Both the position numbers and the translations under genes were made by a program. From Terfezia claveryi (taxonomy: Eukaryota; Ascomycota; Pezizomycetes; Pezizales; Pezizaceae), in the NCBI GenBank assembly GCA_015179025.1, contig WHUX01000120.1, forward strand, positions 1-64,000: a DNA stretch of 64,000 nt. The letters run 5' to 3'. Below, in pieces: positions 23,481-35,417 of the stretch (positions are counted from its first letter, which is position 1; every line of letters starts with the position of its first letter). The notes below the pieces were generated by a model that ran no database searches, was not told where the DNA came from, and saw nothing but the letters and a program-made list of their open reading frames with translations.

Positions 23481-25736
23481 CAGAGACAGTCAGTGCACAA
23501 AAGCACGATACTTACAGTACGATGTAAAAAAAGTCAAGAAACAGAAGAACGCGAACAACGGTTACAAGAGCCCTTGACCGCCTATCGGTCTGGGCTGCCA
23601 GAATATAATTCAATTCGATAATATATCAGTTTGCGTTGTGTTGAGACACTTGCTTAGCTAGTAGTTTGGTTGTAACTAGATACAGAAAGTTAACCTTCCT
23701 AGGTTAGCTGAGGTTCCACTGTCTGACCGGTTGCACAAGGTAATAAAGAACCCCAAATTTGGAACGAAAATTCCACAAAGAGAAAAGGCTGGAAATAGAG
23801 CTAATAGCGAGTGTGACCAGCAATAACACACAATTCAAAAGGACTCCGGAATTGATTCCCATGCTGCAGGCAAGCATGACTAACGCCCGGATTGTAAGTT
23901 AATTCATGTGATCCTGTAGTAGTTTCATGCCATATTGTGTGTTGAGGTTGCCAAGTATCCTTCCCAAATTAATTTGGATGACAATTTGTTTTATTACTGC
24001 TTCTAGGGTCTCCAGCTGATGTAATATAATTCAAAAGCCATAATCTCTAGCTTGACTGGTAGCCTTTCATGGCTTGTATTTACTCACTGGAGATAGACAG
24101 AAAATATGTATTGTTGATTTCTGACATTTCCTTGCTCAGTGGCTCGTTTGGTGTGAGAAAGGGGGTGAGCGGACTCTAATGGCGTAGAACTGCATGTCTA
24201 GGTGGGGATTTGGAGGGCACGGCAGTTTCTTGATATCAGTAGATGGGAGTGTACTATCTTGAAGGTTCTGAAATTTCTTGGATTCGCTTCTGCCTCGTTA
24301 CAACTGTTTCACATTACAGGTTTCGACAGATTTACGAACAGAATATATCAAGAACGAGATACAGATCTACATGTGCTGTTCCTGGTAGTTTGTGCACATG
24401 ATATACGTACAGTAAATGTATAGAGGTTTTCTTGTAGGCAATGGCACCTCGGATATACGAATGGGACAAAAATTGACATCCTGCATACCCGCTCATTATT
24501 TGCAGATGTCTAAGTACGTATATAGCGTTAAAAAAATATTACAAATCACCTTTGATACAATTCATGAGTACTCCTGTGAATTCGAACTAGCTCAATCTAA
24601 GAGCGACTTCCCTTTTAGCATTAGTATATGGACAAGTCTAGTGGCCTTATAGGCTAAGTCAGTACTAAGTACTTACATACAGAACATCTAGTACCGTATA
24701 TATCTCTAGTCTGAAGGGATAACGCAAGGCTAGAATGTTTAAGCTAGGGCGACTCTCGCGATATATTGGAGCTTAAAGCGTGCTACTGTGTATTAGACCT
24801 GCCTTTTGTCCCGAGGGTTTAAGCTTATATTATAAAGGGATCCAGAAGGCTCCTGAGAATGCGCTCCACCCCGGAAGTCAGGTGCTTTCCTAAATCTGCT
24901 ACTTCCCAGAGTATCATTGGCAACGAGGTTGCCAATTTCAATTGGAACGAAGTTTGTTATTATATTCAACAGTACGGATTCAAAGTTTATTCGACAAACA
25001 TTTTCCAACCTGACATAGACAGCATACTTAGATGGGTGTGGTGGTGACCCCAATTTACCAAACATAATTTGAACTAGCGTGAGGATTATAAGAATAACGT
25101 AATAACCTAATAACGACTATTCGCAACTTTTTATCATTAACAATCCCCGCACGGTCCTAAAGTATGGCCTTGAACAGTGTTGCATGATTTTTGCTGGTAG
25201 GCTCTCAATTACCATGAACTCAGGCTGAGCATGATATCAGGGATTTCAGCACAGTATGCCTCACCACCGTATGGTCAGCTTATGCATTAAAAACTAGACT
25301 GGCAGGCCCGAAATGGTAGAAGCTCCTAATATCTACGGATACTTACTTCCTTTCATAGTATACTCAGTAGCCATAAAGGAACTACGCACTAATAACTGTA
25401 ACCATTCTAACGTACTTGGGGTAAATTGTTTTTAGCTTCCAGTGTAGCTCAGCATTAGTTATAAATATCCACCTCGGGTCATTAGAAACAACCTTGAAAT
25501 TACCTTAACTAGTATTTTCTTTATTTTTGGCAGTCTCCCTAGGGGTATGGGAGTCATAGTACATTTGTTGATCCACGACTGGGTCTCATGTACAGGTACC
25601 GTAGAGACTGAAGTTATTCGATAGCGTAATTTCAATGTGAACTGCATATGCGGATTTAAGGATTTTATGAGACATGCCTGTGTTCATTGTTATGTGAACG
25701 TCGGAGATGGAAATGTAAGCACTGTAATCATCGAGA
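23481..25736. other. Intergenic, no gene recognised
   Basis: AT-rich with only short frames (for example 24202-24423, 24416-24652 and 24859-25047), none of which shows a motif or matching exon. No repeat stood out. Confidence 0.4.
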
Positions 25737-26105
25737 ATGCCATCAAGTAAGCCTCTAAAAGAGCTGTCGGTGAATATAGCTGCAAAAGTCCAGGCAGTTA
25801 GTGGAGGTAGATTTCCTCCCACCGGTCCAAAAACTACGACTCGATATGGGCCTAAACCAAAGCCATTAGCTCAGAGAGTGTTCCACTGTCCCAGACCAGC
25901 AAAACGCGTCAAGAGAAGCTATAGCAAGGCTAAAAAAGTTCAAGTGTTGATGTTTATGATCCACACCGGATCATATGTGATATCACAAAGGAATACCGGC
26001 CTCCAAATCAAATTGAGGCAGCTAGTTACTTTAAGATCCCTCATGAGCTACCTGAGGAGCCGGCAGAAGACCATTGTTTTTACTCTTCGTACCGAAATTT
26101 AGTCA
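25737..26105 (+). pseudogene. Frameshifted fragment with transposase-like DNA-binding segment
   Basis: The frame from ATG 25737 encodes a basic segment (RYGPKPKPLAQRVFHCPRPA, then KRVKRSYSKAKKVQVLMFM). After a frameshift near 25950 it continues in another frame as EYRPPNQIEAASYFKIP. That order, a basic lead then a short helix-turn-helix with a '(S)YFKIP' recognition turn, resembles the N-terminal DNA-binding region of pogo/CENP-B-like transposases. No DDE catalytic part follows. The call is by pattern and is uncertain. Confidence 0.4.
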
Positions 26106-27250
26106 TGCTCGTCGCATGCAAATTGATATGTTTCACTTCAGCCATGGCTTATGATCTACGTGTCCCACGCATATGTATGGTGATAGCGCTACCGAATAAC
26201 TTCAGTCTCTACAGTACGGTAGCGCCAATAAAGCTAGGAAAAACGTGACCCCGACCAGCAAATGCAGTACTAATACCATTACTACGGGTTGCTTCTCCAT
26301 AGAGCCTTCCAGGTAAAGTTTAAAATAATATGGAAGGAACATCTCTCAATCGATCAATTAATGTCCGCTGTGATGTCTGAGAAATATATGATTAACGCTA
26401 CTCACCACCAAACAAGGCCTCAATCAATGTATTCTTTTATTGAAAAAAGAAAACCAGCACTCGTATGCATTCCTATTCAGAGGAATATGCCAAGCCGCTT
26501 GGATACTGAGTGGAGCAAATGCCATGCAGGCCCACGCAATACACTGTTATAACAAGATATTACTGCATGAGACTTCAGCAAAACATCAAATATTCGAGAA
26601 GGTAAGTTAAACATAAGCAAAGGAGCAGCTGTGACAGGTTAGTTGGAAGACATTTCCTGTATGTATGCAGGGAAGTTTGAGGTGTGTGCCCGGATGATCG
26701 GTCGAGTGTCGGATATATGGGCAGGTATGTATATATACAGGTATCTAGGATAATATAGGTAAGGTATGTATACAGGCATCTAGGATATTGGGTAGAAGTA
26801 AACTTTCTTATACAATTATAATCACAAGGATCTTGATAGCCTCCGTACTATTGGTAGTCTGATCTCTCTGGATTTTGTCGGTTCTAGTAGCCATCAGTGA
26901 GTGGTGCTCTTGCTAGCTACCCCCTCCATTGCATGTTCTGCTGCCCACGATACTAAGCTATATTTGAATATTGGGTGTTAGCTCATGGATCTGGGTAGAT
27001 TTTAGCGTGGACAGATGGTTTTTACTGGCATTTTCAGGGAACTCATGCAGCCGGACTGACCACCCGACCATCAACTTCTCAAGCGGCCATTCGGATGCCT
27101 CTTGCAGTTGTCCGGGTGTGTATTTAGCTTCCTCCAGTAACCCCAGTCGCCTCGAGCTCAATCATGTACATTTGTAGGAATTTCTGTCGTCATTACAAGC
27201 TTCCAAGGTCTGGTCCAGTTTTATCGCAGGCTAATTTGTAGACCCCGTAT
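26106..27250. other. Intergenic; two-unit tandem repeat at about 26722-26790
   Basis: AGGTATGTAT, ACAGG and ATCTAGGATA recur in two tandem units of about 35-40 bp. The rest shows nothing coding. The frame at 26289-26552 has no recognisable content. Confidence 0.4.
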
Positions 27251-27546
27251 CTAGGTCGAAAATGTCTTCGTGAGTTTAGCCTTGGCCATTATTGTCAACA
27301 TTTCTCTATCCCTGTAAGAGATTGCGATCTCCTCATCGCACAAAAGTTCCTGATCCATCAGAGCCGTGAAGTCCGCCTCCATGACCATCAAGGAGGTGCG
27401 CTGCCGGCTGATAAAATTTTGAAGCTTAGCGCAGGTTCTGAAGGGAACGATAGTCCAGTATCGAAGGCCAATTGCGCCAAACCTGACATGATTCGGTAAT
27501 AAGATGGAGTTACTATACCCAACTAGGTAAAGGTCTATTATACCCT
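27251..27546 (-). pseudogene. Coding-like fragment without a start, unknown family
   Basis: On the minus strand an open stretch of about 98 codons runs from just after a TAG (27549-27547) to a TAG at 27253-27251. It includes NSILLPNHVRFGAIGLRYWT, FRTCAKLQNFISRQR, VMEADFTALMDQELLCDEEI and MLTIMAKAKLTKTF. The mix of residues is strongly protein-like although it has no ATG at its head. It is either a terminal exon (acceptor not identified) or a relic of a lost gene. Family not recognised. Confidence 0.45.
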
Positions 27547-30500
27547 AAAGAACGCCTATTTCAGATCTTCATTCCGATATCTAATGATGTATATTGCACC
27601 AAAGTCATCCAAAAGGGAGCTCTAGCTCTATGACAAGTAGCTAGCACGTGCGATGGACTAAGTAAAAAAACATTCTAGTAAGTCAATTATATGCTTATTG
27701 TAGATGGACATAGCTCTCATACTGCTTGGTCGTTAAATATGCCCTAGATCACCTGATTATTCCATATTCCTTCCACCGTACTCTACCAATCTGATGCAAT
27801 CACTTGATATTGCTTGGCGCAAGAGTTTTTGGAGTGCTTTTTGTTCGGGGAAGGTTATTGATTAACATCAGAGTACTACCTAGGATCAAAGCACCCAACC
27901 TACCTCCTCTACCACATTCATAATGAATAGCATTCAGCAGAGGCTCTGAACCTTACAGTAATACGACCACCCATTCCCATGAAAAACTTCAAAAATTTCT
28001 TTCGTATTTAGAAAACAAAATACATTAGTACTAGATAATAGTTCCAAATTCTTTAGGGGTTATAGAGCTTCATTCCAGCAAGCAGTTGAAGCCTAGTTCA
28101 TAGAAGCAGATACAGGATGTTAGAACACTTGATCAATCCGATATTAAAGAAGAGTAAGCTAGAATTGTACCAGCTGCAGCTAAGAAGGCTGAGAAGGCTA
28201 CAAATCAAGAGGCACGAAGAACAAAAGCAAAAAGAAGCCAAAGAATGTGCAGGATTATCAAAAAAGGCAAGATGGGGTATTCCAACTAGTCGGGAAAGTG
28301 GTCACCAAGATAGCTTGATCCAGTACTGCAAGACACTCCAAATAGGGGGCTGATATGCAGAGATTGGAAATAGAATGTTATATTTTTGAGCCTTTGCAGT
28401 ATGTACACAATCCTTCTGTGTACCAATATTGATTAAGATTATAGAGCATACCTATGGCGACCATCGACCACTAAAGCCAGCTGGTCGAGGCTGAGGCCGT
28501 GGTCATAGTAGAGATAAATGGTTAAAGGGGGAGGTGTAGAGGTCGCTCCAACTGAAGAGTTATAGTGCATTAGGGGTCAATCGGACGACATTGGGATTGT
28601 AATATTTAAACTCCCCGACATCATTTTGCCAGTAGATATTGTTATAGGTATTTTCTTTGGGTATATGGACGGTGCGTACAGAGTACATTTGGTTGTATCC
28701 GGTAGACGGCATCCTTTCTTCAGGTATTATCGAACCTTTAATTAGTTAGGTATTCTAATTAGCTGGGGACTGTAAGGTATACTAGTATGCGAAGTGCACG
28801 GTGGTACATAGGGTTGAGACTTACCAGCAGCAAGAGAAAGCGAATCTCATTAAAATTCGGAATTGAATAATGAGCCCATTCATTGGTGGTTAATGAAGCA
28901 GATCCAACGTATCATCTGTGCAGAGGTACAGTATCTTGCAACATCAACGGAATAAAAACTAATCTATTATCGATATTGATTAGGTATGCACATAAAAAGT
29001 CGCATGTTGAAGTAATAGTATTCACCTGTGCGTTCTCTACTTGCAAAAAGATAGTGAAATGAATTCTGATAGGCTGATATGATAGTAACATTTGGTGGGA
29101 GGTACGCCAAAAATGATGGTTGGTGCCCATGAACTGGACCTCATGGGTACTACATCACGTTTTGAATTGCGGAGTTTTCCTCGTACTGTAGTAGCCGGCT
29201 CCCACTGAAAAGAGTGATTTGCGTGCCGGTCAGTCGACTAATGACGATATCGTGCCTTGATTACAGAATGGGTCTGCAAAGAATCGGGATCGGTCAGCAT
29301 GTTTCTCGGTTACTCTGGTTGGCACAACCCCTCGGTAAGCCTAGGTAGTAGATGATTCGATTTGAAGCTTAAAGGCAAGAATTTATTAGCCAGCAAATTA
29401 GCTGGCTGCAAGCTGTATGCACCCCAATAGTTCATCGCTGTACCCGAGTACGTTGAAGGTTAGATGGCGAAGTATGACTGGCATTCTGACTGAAGAGCTC
29501 TGTGTTAAGATCTTCGCCGGAGTTTGAACGGTACTCGGTACAACAAATAAATTATTGCGGTTGGTTCATACGTCGTGCGGACAAGAATTCATTGGCAAGT
29601 CCACCAAAATATAATTGATAATGAGAAACTGCAAGCTGTATGTACGATAATAATATATATTTATCGCTGTACAGACTACAGTAATGCAGATTCAATCAAC
29701 CATCAGTACTCGTTTATTGGTCAATACAGACGTGAGTTGTATCCGCAGGTTCTTGGTCCCGTCAGTTCCAGTTCGCTTTGTTATCAGCATCTAGGGTTTT
29801 GTTGGACCTAAGTATTGGACCCCAGTCAGATTGAAGATTGGCTAAAAATCATGCCTGCCAATTAGTATAGGCAAAGTCCGTTCTGCTTAATATATACACC
29901 AATTGATTAAATCCGATACCTACTTGCAGCTACAGAGGTTAGATGTAATTGCCCCGACGAACTCAATAGGTGTAACGTCTAACCTAGGACAAATATCGGA
30001 GTTGAGATTCTCTAAGCGTTCGACGCATTTCGACAAATAAATCTATTTAGTAGCTGCACTAGAGTGTTCAAGTTCCGGGTTTATAAATACATAATTGCTA
30101 AAGGAAAATTTTCCGTGAGATAATACCCTCCTTCAAGTACCATCTACCATTTCATACCAGATTCATCTATTTTCCTCCATCCAGTGACCCAATTCTCTAT
30201 CAACTACCCAATCCTGTCAATTATACCAAAAAGAAAGCCATTCACGTATCCTCCCTTATTCCTAACCCAACACCCTAATCTCAAATAGCTATGCTGTTAT
30301 CTGGTCCACCACTATATTTCCACGCAATCCAACCATATAACTGTTACCAAAACTCCAACATCTTTCGAATGGGGCAAGCTCCCTTCCATCTCATACCATA
30401 GAGTTTCTATCCCATGGCCGTTGAGTATCCAACGCGCCCATGTACCTGGCAATTCTGAGTGTATGGAGACTGTCTCCTACATGGGGTCAATGTCAACTCG

Positions 30501-30616
30501 GAACTTCCTCTCTTAAAGACCATAATCCGTATCTGTATGCGGAGTCAGGTGACAAACGAGCCCCTTATGTAACACAAAAAACCACTCCAATTTCGCATAA
30601 TACTGGTAACTCAAGG
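27547..30616. other. Intergenic, sparse
   Basis: Apart from the small frame at 28117-28353 and one AGTCTGGTT-type piece at about 29312-29335 (CTCTGGTTGGCACAACCC), no feature was recognised. Confidence 0.4.
28117..28353 (+). CDS. Small basic, coiled-coil-like ORF, 78 residues (doubtful)
   Basis: ATG at 28117 to TGA. The product is Lys/Arg/Leu-rich with heptad-like spacing (LELYQLQLRRLRRLQIKRHE, then EQKQKEAKECAG). Such tails occur at the C-termini of some DDE transposases, so this may be an element relic. No other support. Confidence 0.25.
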   Translation: MLEHLINPILKKSKLELYQLQLRRLRRLQIKRHEEQKQKEAKECAGLSKKARWGIPTSRESGHQDSLIQYCKTLQIGG

Positions 30617-32208
30617 TTAAACTTTCGGCCTTCTATGTCGTTTTGCGGTTGGCTCTAAGGTCCTGAGATTACCTGATGGCGATGATTTTTTTCTAAACAG
30701 ATTCAGAATGAGCTTGATGATTCGGGAAAATATCCCCCCTTGACTTGCACCTTCGCCCTGGATTCGCCCAGTGGGGCGACTTAGAGATCTTGGGGACTTC
30801 TCTGACTCATAGCCTCGTGGGCGCGTGCTGGCATTTGGATTTTCGTTGTGACGGGCTCCTGGAATTCCTCTAACCTTCGACGTAGGAAGTCCGACAAGAG
30901 TTGAGTCGCTATCTGTACCCTGTGAGCCAGGGATTGGGCCAATGCTAACGGAATGCTGGCCCTCCCGCCGTGTGCCCCTGTGGTTATCACTGATTGGGAG
31001 TGCGCCACGGTTGGCTGCGACAAGTGCCCCGAGACTCATAGTTCGTTTTCGCTCGAGAGTTTCAGGATCAACACTACCCCTGTAAGCGGTGTCTGTAGTA
31101 TCGTGGGATTTGCGGGTAAGAAGCTGCTGTTCAACATATTCAGCCCTCTCAATCAACCTTCCAAGGTCTCGCGAATATTTGGCATGAAAGATGACCGCAG
31201 TTTCTTCCGCGTCGAACCGTCGTCGGTATAGTGTAACCTCCGGAAACCAGAGCACTGGTGGGGCTGAACGGCGTCCTGTGGAATCCTGCTGGTTAGGTTG
31301 TCGCTGCTCCTCAAAGTATGAAATTTGAAGGCCCCTTTGGCGAAGATCTTGCTGATAACGTGATGTTGTACACTTAGGGTCAAAAGTGATCTCAATACGC
31401 CCTTTCTGATTTTTCAATTCCATCGCGTATTCCCAAACATGCTTTCCAAGCTCAACGCATATCAACCGTTTTCCCTCAGCATCACTTTGATCCTTGAAAA
31501 AGTGCTTGTAAAGTGGTCGCATCTCTTCTAACACCTTTTTTTCAGCTCTCGAGTCACTTTTAAGTTCTCTACCAGCTCCATGCATAACCATACGAGCGGC
31601 GTAGATTTCCTCGTCTAATTCCTCAGAACTGTGATCAGGATCGGGATTGTCGCTTACTGCATTTCCATCAGTCAGCATGGGTAAAGGTACACCTGAGTAT
31701 TTTCATGTATCCTACATTTAGCCAACACTTTGAGATCCACCGCTGCATCATCCATAAAAATCCGGTATTCCTGGATAGTATCCCACACATAGGTAGAGAT
31801 GACTGCGGCTATCGCAGAGGGTTTTGAATGTCTATGTCCACGTTCTGCAGAGAAAGCTGTTTCATAGTCCTCAAATTGATGCTCAATTTCCTTAACCGCC
31901 TCGCACTCTCCATTCGGCAATTTGCAGAAGCCAGGAAACTTTGTAAGCTTGGGGGCAAGCCCCATTGCCACACTCCAAATGATATTGCTGAGCTGTGATA
32001 AAGTGTTCGAGTTATCTTGAGCGCTCCGGGGGCAGTACGACATCCTAGGCGGCGCCGTAAATGAGGTCATAGCCCGGGGTGATGATCTTGGAGGAACTAT
32101 GTCCCCGCGACGACTTTTGGAAAGGCCCTCAGTCTTGGACCTCTGGAGTCTCTGGGGATATTGAATGTGAACTGGAGAAGAACGGTTGTCGACAGGAGGG
32201 GCACGCAT
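30617..32208 (-). CDS. Unrecognised 510-residue protein, divergent partner of the Hsp70-like gene (2 exons)
   Basis: Exons 32208-31716 and 31656-30617 are joined across a 59-nt intron (donor GTAGGA, CTGAC branch about 18 nt before the CAG acceptor). This restores one frame from ATG 32208 to TAA 30617. The N-terminus (about 1-60) is basic and Pro/Ser-rich. Residues about 65-165 look helical (WSVAMGLAPKLTKFPGF; AVISTYVWDTIQEYRIFMDD). The middle has an acidic stretch (DPDHSSEELDEEIYAARM) and a region with LRQRGLQISYFEEQ. The tail is long, basic and low-complexity, containing FSRIIKLILNLFRKKS. No family recognised. It is transcribed away from the Hsp70-like gene, with 634 bp between the two starts, so joint regulation and perhaps functional linkage are possible (inference). 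Another intron near the C-terminus cannot be excluded. Confidence 0.65.
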
Positions 32209-32842
32209 TTTGAGGGACTTGCACAGTTTACAAGTCGGCTTCTTGGGATTGGATCTGGAGCGAGGTTCGTTTTAATATAGATATCAATTCCGTCCAGACA
32301 ACACTTCCATTCGCATTCTGCTTCGAAGATTGTGCCATGTAAATGAATATTCTGCCATGAGGAGGAGGCGTGCCGGCATACTGGTCAACGACCCGGTCGA
32401 GGCAATTAAGGACTCTATGCGGAATAGGTCGCGTCGTCTGCATATTGCTGCATGCGTATTGATAAGTGATACTGAGAGATCGTCGTGGGGTACCGCTTGT
32501 GTCAAGTTTACACGTATTCGAGAAAACCAACAACACTGCTGCATGCACGTATAATCGTCATTCTTAATGGTCTAACATGCAGTGATTTACACTGAATTAT
32601 CGATACATGTCTCCATTTGTATGGCGCCAGAAGCTCTTGTGACGCCTCCCAGGGATTCTCAACTTCAGATCTTATAATGGACACCCGGACATCGCCCACT
32701 TGATTGATTGCAGTATTCTACAATTAGCTTGCGCACTTTGATTCCTTAATCCTTAAAGAATCACTACATTCAGCACTGACATTAAGCCATTTCCCTCGCG
32801 ATACCTGCTGCCGTATTAGGCACTAAAAATCCGTATTCCTCA
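32209..32842. promoter_or_regulatory. Shared divergent promoter region
   Basis: A 634-bp interval lies between two head-to-head starts. Frames here in several directions are mutually overlapping and lack family-like content. No clear TATA box was singled out. Confidence 0.45.
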
Positions 32843-35417
32843 ATGGCGGGGCCTTCTCTTATTGTTGGCGTGGACTTTGGTACTACTTGTTCGGGTAAGA
32901 TCCCTTTGATTTACACACCCTATGTGGGACGCGTACGGAATATCTATCTATACGTGAGTGAAACTAACATGAGCATTCCTGATCTAAAATCGCAGGCTTT
33001 GCCTATGTCGATACGGACACCAGGCACCGGGGGAGAATAAGACCTGTATATTTTAATAATTCCGACATGCCAAAGATCCCTACGAAATTATGCTACTGTG
33101 CCCGGGGTAGTCACCAAGGGAGCGATCCCGAGGGTTCCAGTCGATATGGAAGCCATCAATACAACTGGGGCTTGCAGGTCAGCGAGCATTGTCCTGAGCC
33201 TCGGGAATTTTTCAAGCTTCTACTCGACCCTGAGGCAACAAATAATACCTTTGGAGAGGATATCCCTGGTTCCTTTGCCGGCTCTCATAGAAGGCTTGCA
33301 AATAGAGGAACCTCCAATGCGGTAGCCCCTGAGGACATGGTGAAGCACTTTCTTTCGGCAATGCTACGGGAGTTCTATGTTCAGCTGCGACGGGATTACA
33401 CACGGAACTACAAGAATGAAGATTTCACCATCGATTGGGTGTTCACAGTGCCTGCCTTTTTTAGTCCTGAAATGGTCGGGAGATTGCAAGAGGATATTAT
33501 CCCAGAGGCTGGCTTTGTTGGGTCTATCAGCACCTTGTTGGAGCCTGAGGGAGCCGCAATGAATGTCCTTATAGACGCGATGATTAGCAATACTCCTCCT
33601 GCAGCGGTTAGTATATTTTCATGCATCTCAGGCTGTAGTTTTATTGTAGTAGTTCTCCCAAGATATATATCCCTACAAAAGAATGAAAATGATTTCTAGA
33701 TTCATGCTGACAGAAACGGTATTTTTGTTAGGCAAATGAAAAAATTCTAGTTTGTGATGCTGGGGGTGGAACCACAGTATGTTGCCATAGAATTTCCTGA
33801 CGTTCAACCAGACGGACATGTGAGGCAGCTAACTTGTCACAACCTGTCCTTCAGGATCTCTTTGCATTCGAGATCAAGTCACTGGAGCAGTCACCCAGTG
33901 GACCGCACCTACAAATGAGACCTCTGGGAGAATTTTGTGGTGGACTTATTGGAGCCATGGACATCAACGAGGCCTTTGATGTATTCTTGCACAAAGCCTG
34001 GAAGCCAATTGGCGAATCGTCGAACGATGAAAAACACATTTTAGAGAGCTATCGACAGCGTGACTTCCTGAATGCGCATCGACGCTTCGACGAATACAAA
34101 ACGTCATTTAACGAGAATGATATTCCAAGGCCTATTGAGTTCAGTGAAACCGTCGGGGTAGCGTCAATACCCAAAGCGGGGATAGACTGTGGGGTTTTGG
34201 ACCTTAGCAGGTAAGTATTGCGCATCTTGTAACAAGAGATGTAAGCTTGTGGGCACATTCTAACGTTGAGATCATTTCAAGAGCATTGATGAAAAAATTC
34301 TTTGATGATGTGATTTTCCAAGTTCAGCGGTTGGTGCAAGGCCACATCACGACATTGGAGAGCCGCGGGCATGTTTTACAGGTAAATCAATTATTTCTTC
34401 CGCCTTCCTGAAGTTGGAAGACTAAAATTTGTAGGCCATGATATTTGTTGGTGGGCTCGCAGCTTCACCATATGTACGGCGGAAGATGGAGGCGTGGTCT
34501 CAAACTCGGAATATAAGGCTAATCACACCACAAGACAGATACCAGTGAGTGCCTTGCGGAGAACGTTTGTGGAACAAGGTGGTATAAAGTATTAACGGTT
34601 ATAGAATTATTGCCGCAGTAATGCGTGGCGCAGTACAGCACAAATTGCATGAAAGAATACAACATTCACCGCCCACTCTTGCAATAGTGCAAAGAAGTAG
34701 CTTTGGCTACGTCCTCGACGAAGAATATGATCCCGCAAGGCACACAATTCACCTTAACCATAGTTTTGATGACGCTTGTACTGGAAGAAAGATGGCACGA
34801 CGACAAATAAGGTGGTTAGTCCGTAAGGTATGTGGTCAGGTCGGACCAAGCCCAAGTTGAATGGATTCCAGCTCAAAGGCAACTGATGTGCTCCAGGGTG
34901 ATATACTGTATCCGGACGAACAAGGGGAGCTGATAGCGCGCACGATACACCGAGAGCGATTTACCAAAGGCCAAGCCCGAAAATGGACTTACACTGTTGT
35001 TAGAACTGAACAGGATGATACCCTGAATCTCCCAATGACAGTTGACACGGGTGGTATGTAAACACAAGATTTCCCAGTAGCTGACTGTATAGGAGTAGGC
35101 TGTTGACGCAATCTGTAAGCTCCACAGGGGTGATAGAAGTCGCCCACACAACCCTTGACTTGACTGGCTACGACCGAAGGGACAGAAGGTGCTTTCAAAT
35201 ACACTGGCGACATGCCCCTACAAACGATCATCGCTGGTTACGATGGGGTCGGAAGGACGTGCTGAAGTACTTCGAAACGGAGGTACATTTGACACTTCGA
35301 TTTCGGCATGGGGGACTTGTTGAGCCCATTGTTCAATCCTCACTGGAGGCACAGGGCTTGAAGCCGAAGCGGAGGAATGCTCTGACACGATGGCTACCGG
35401 GTAAGGCCTATAGATAG
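32843..35417 (+). CDS. Hsp70-like (HSPA12-type) ATPase, 9 exons
   Basis: Exons by eye: 32843-32894, 32996-33606, 33732-33776, 33855-34210, 34282-34381, 34435-34544, 34605-34827, 34897-35053 and 35128-35417. All junctions are GT-AG and the joined frame is 647 residues. Actin/Hsp70 nucleotide-site motifs are in order: phosphate 1 GVDFGTTCSG (9-18), phosphate 2 VCDAGGGTT (about 228-236) and adenosine motif IFVGGLAASPYV (about 391-402). WLVRKGD lies near residue 495, where HSPA12-type fungal proteins have a similar W-[FL]-V-x-K-G-[DE]. The canonical Hsp70 substrate-binding domain is not apparent; a short beta-rich C-terminal part replaces it. Such genes are often multicopy in filamentous ascomycetes, and a chaperone or signalling role is inferred, not shown. 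All catalytic motifs are intact, so it is probably functional. It sits head-to-head with an unrecognised 510-residue gene. Confidence 0.9.

Noticed and set aside
27660..27715. Possible further copy of the TTACAAGCATAT MITE
   Set aside because: Only CATTCTAGTAA and TATGCTTATT are shared. The ends are missing, so chance similarity in AT-rich DNA is likely.
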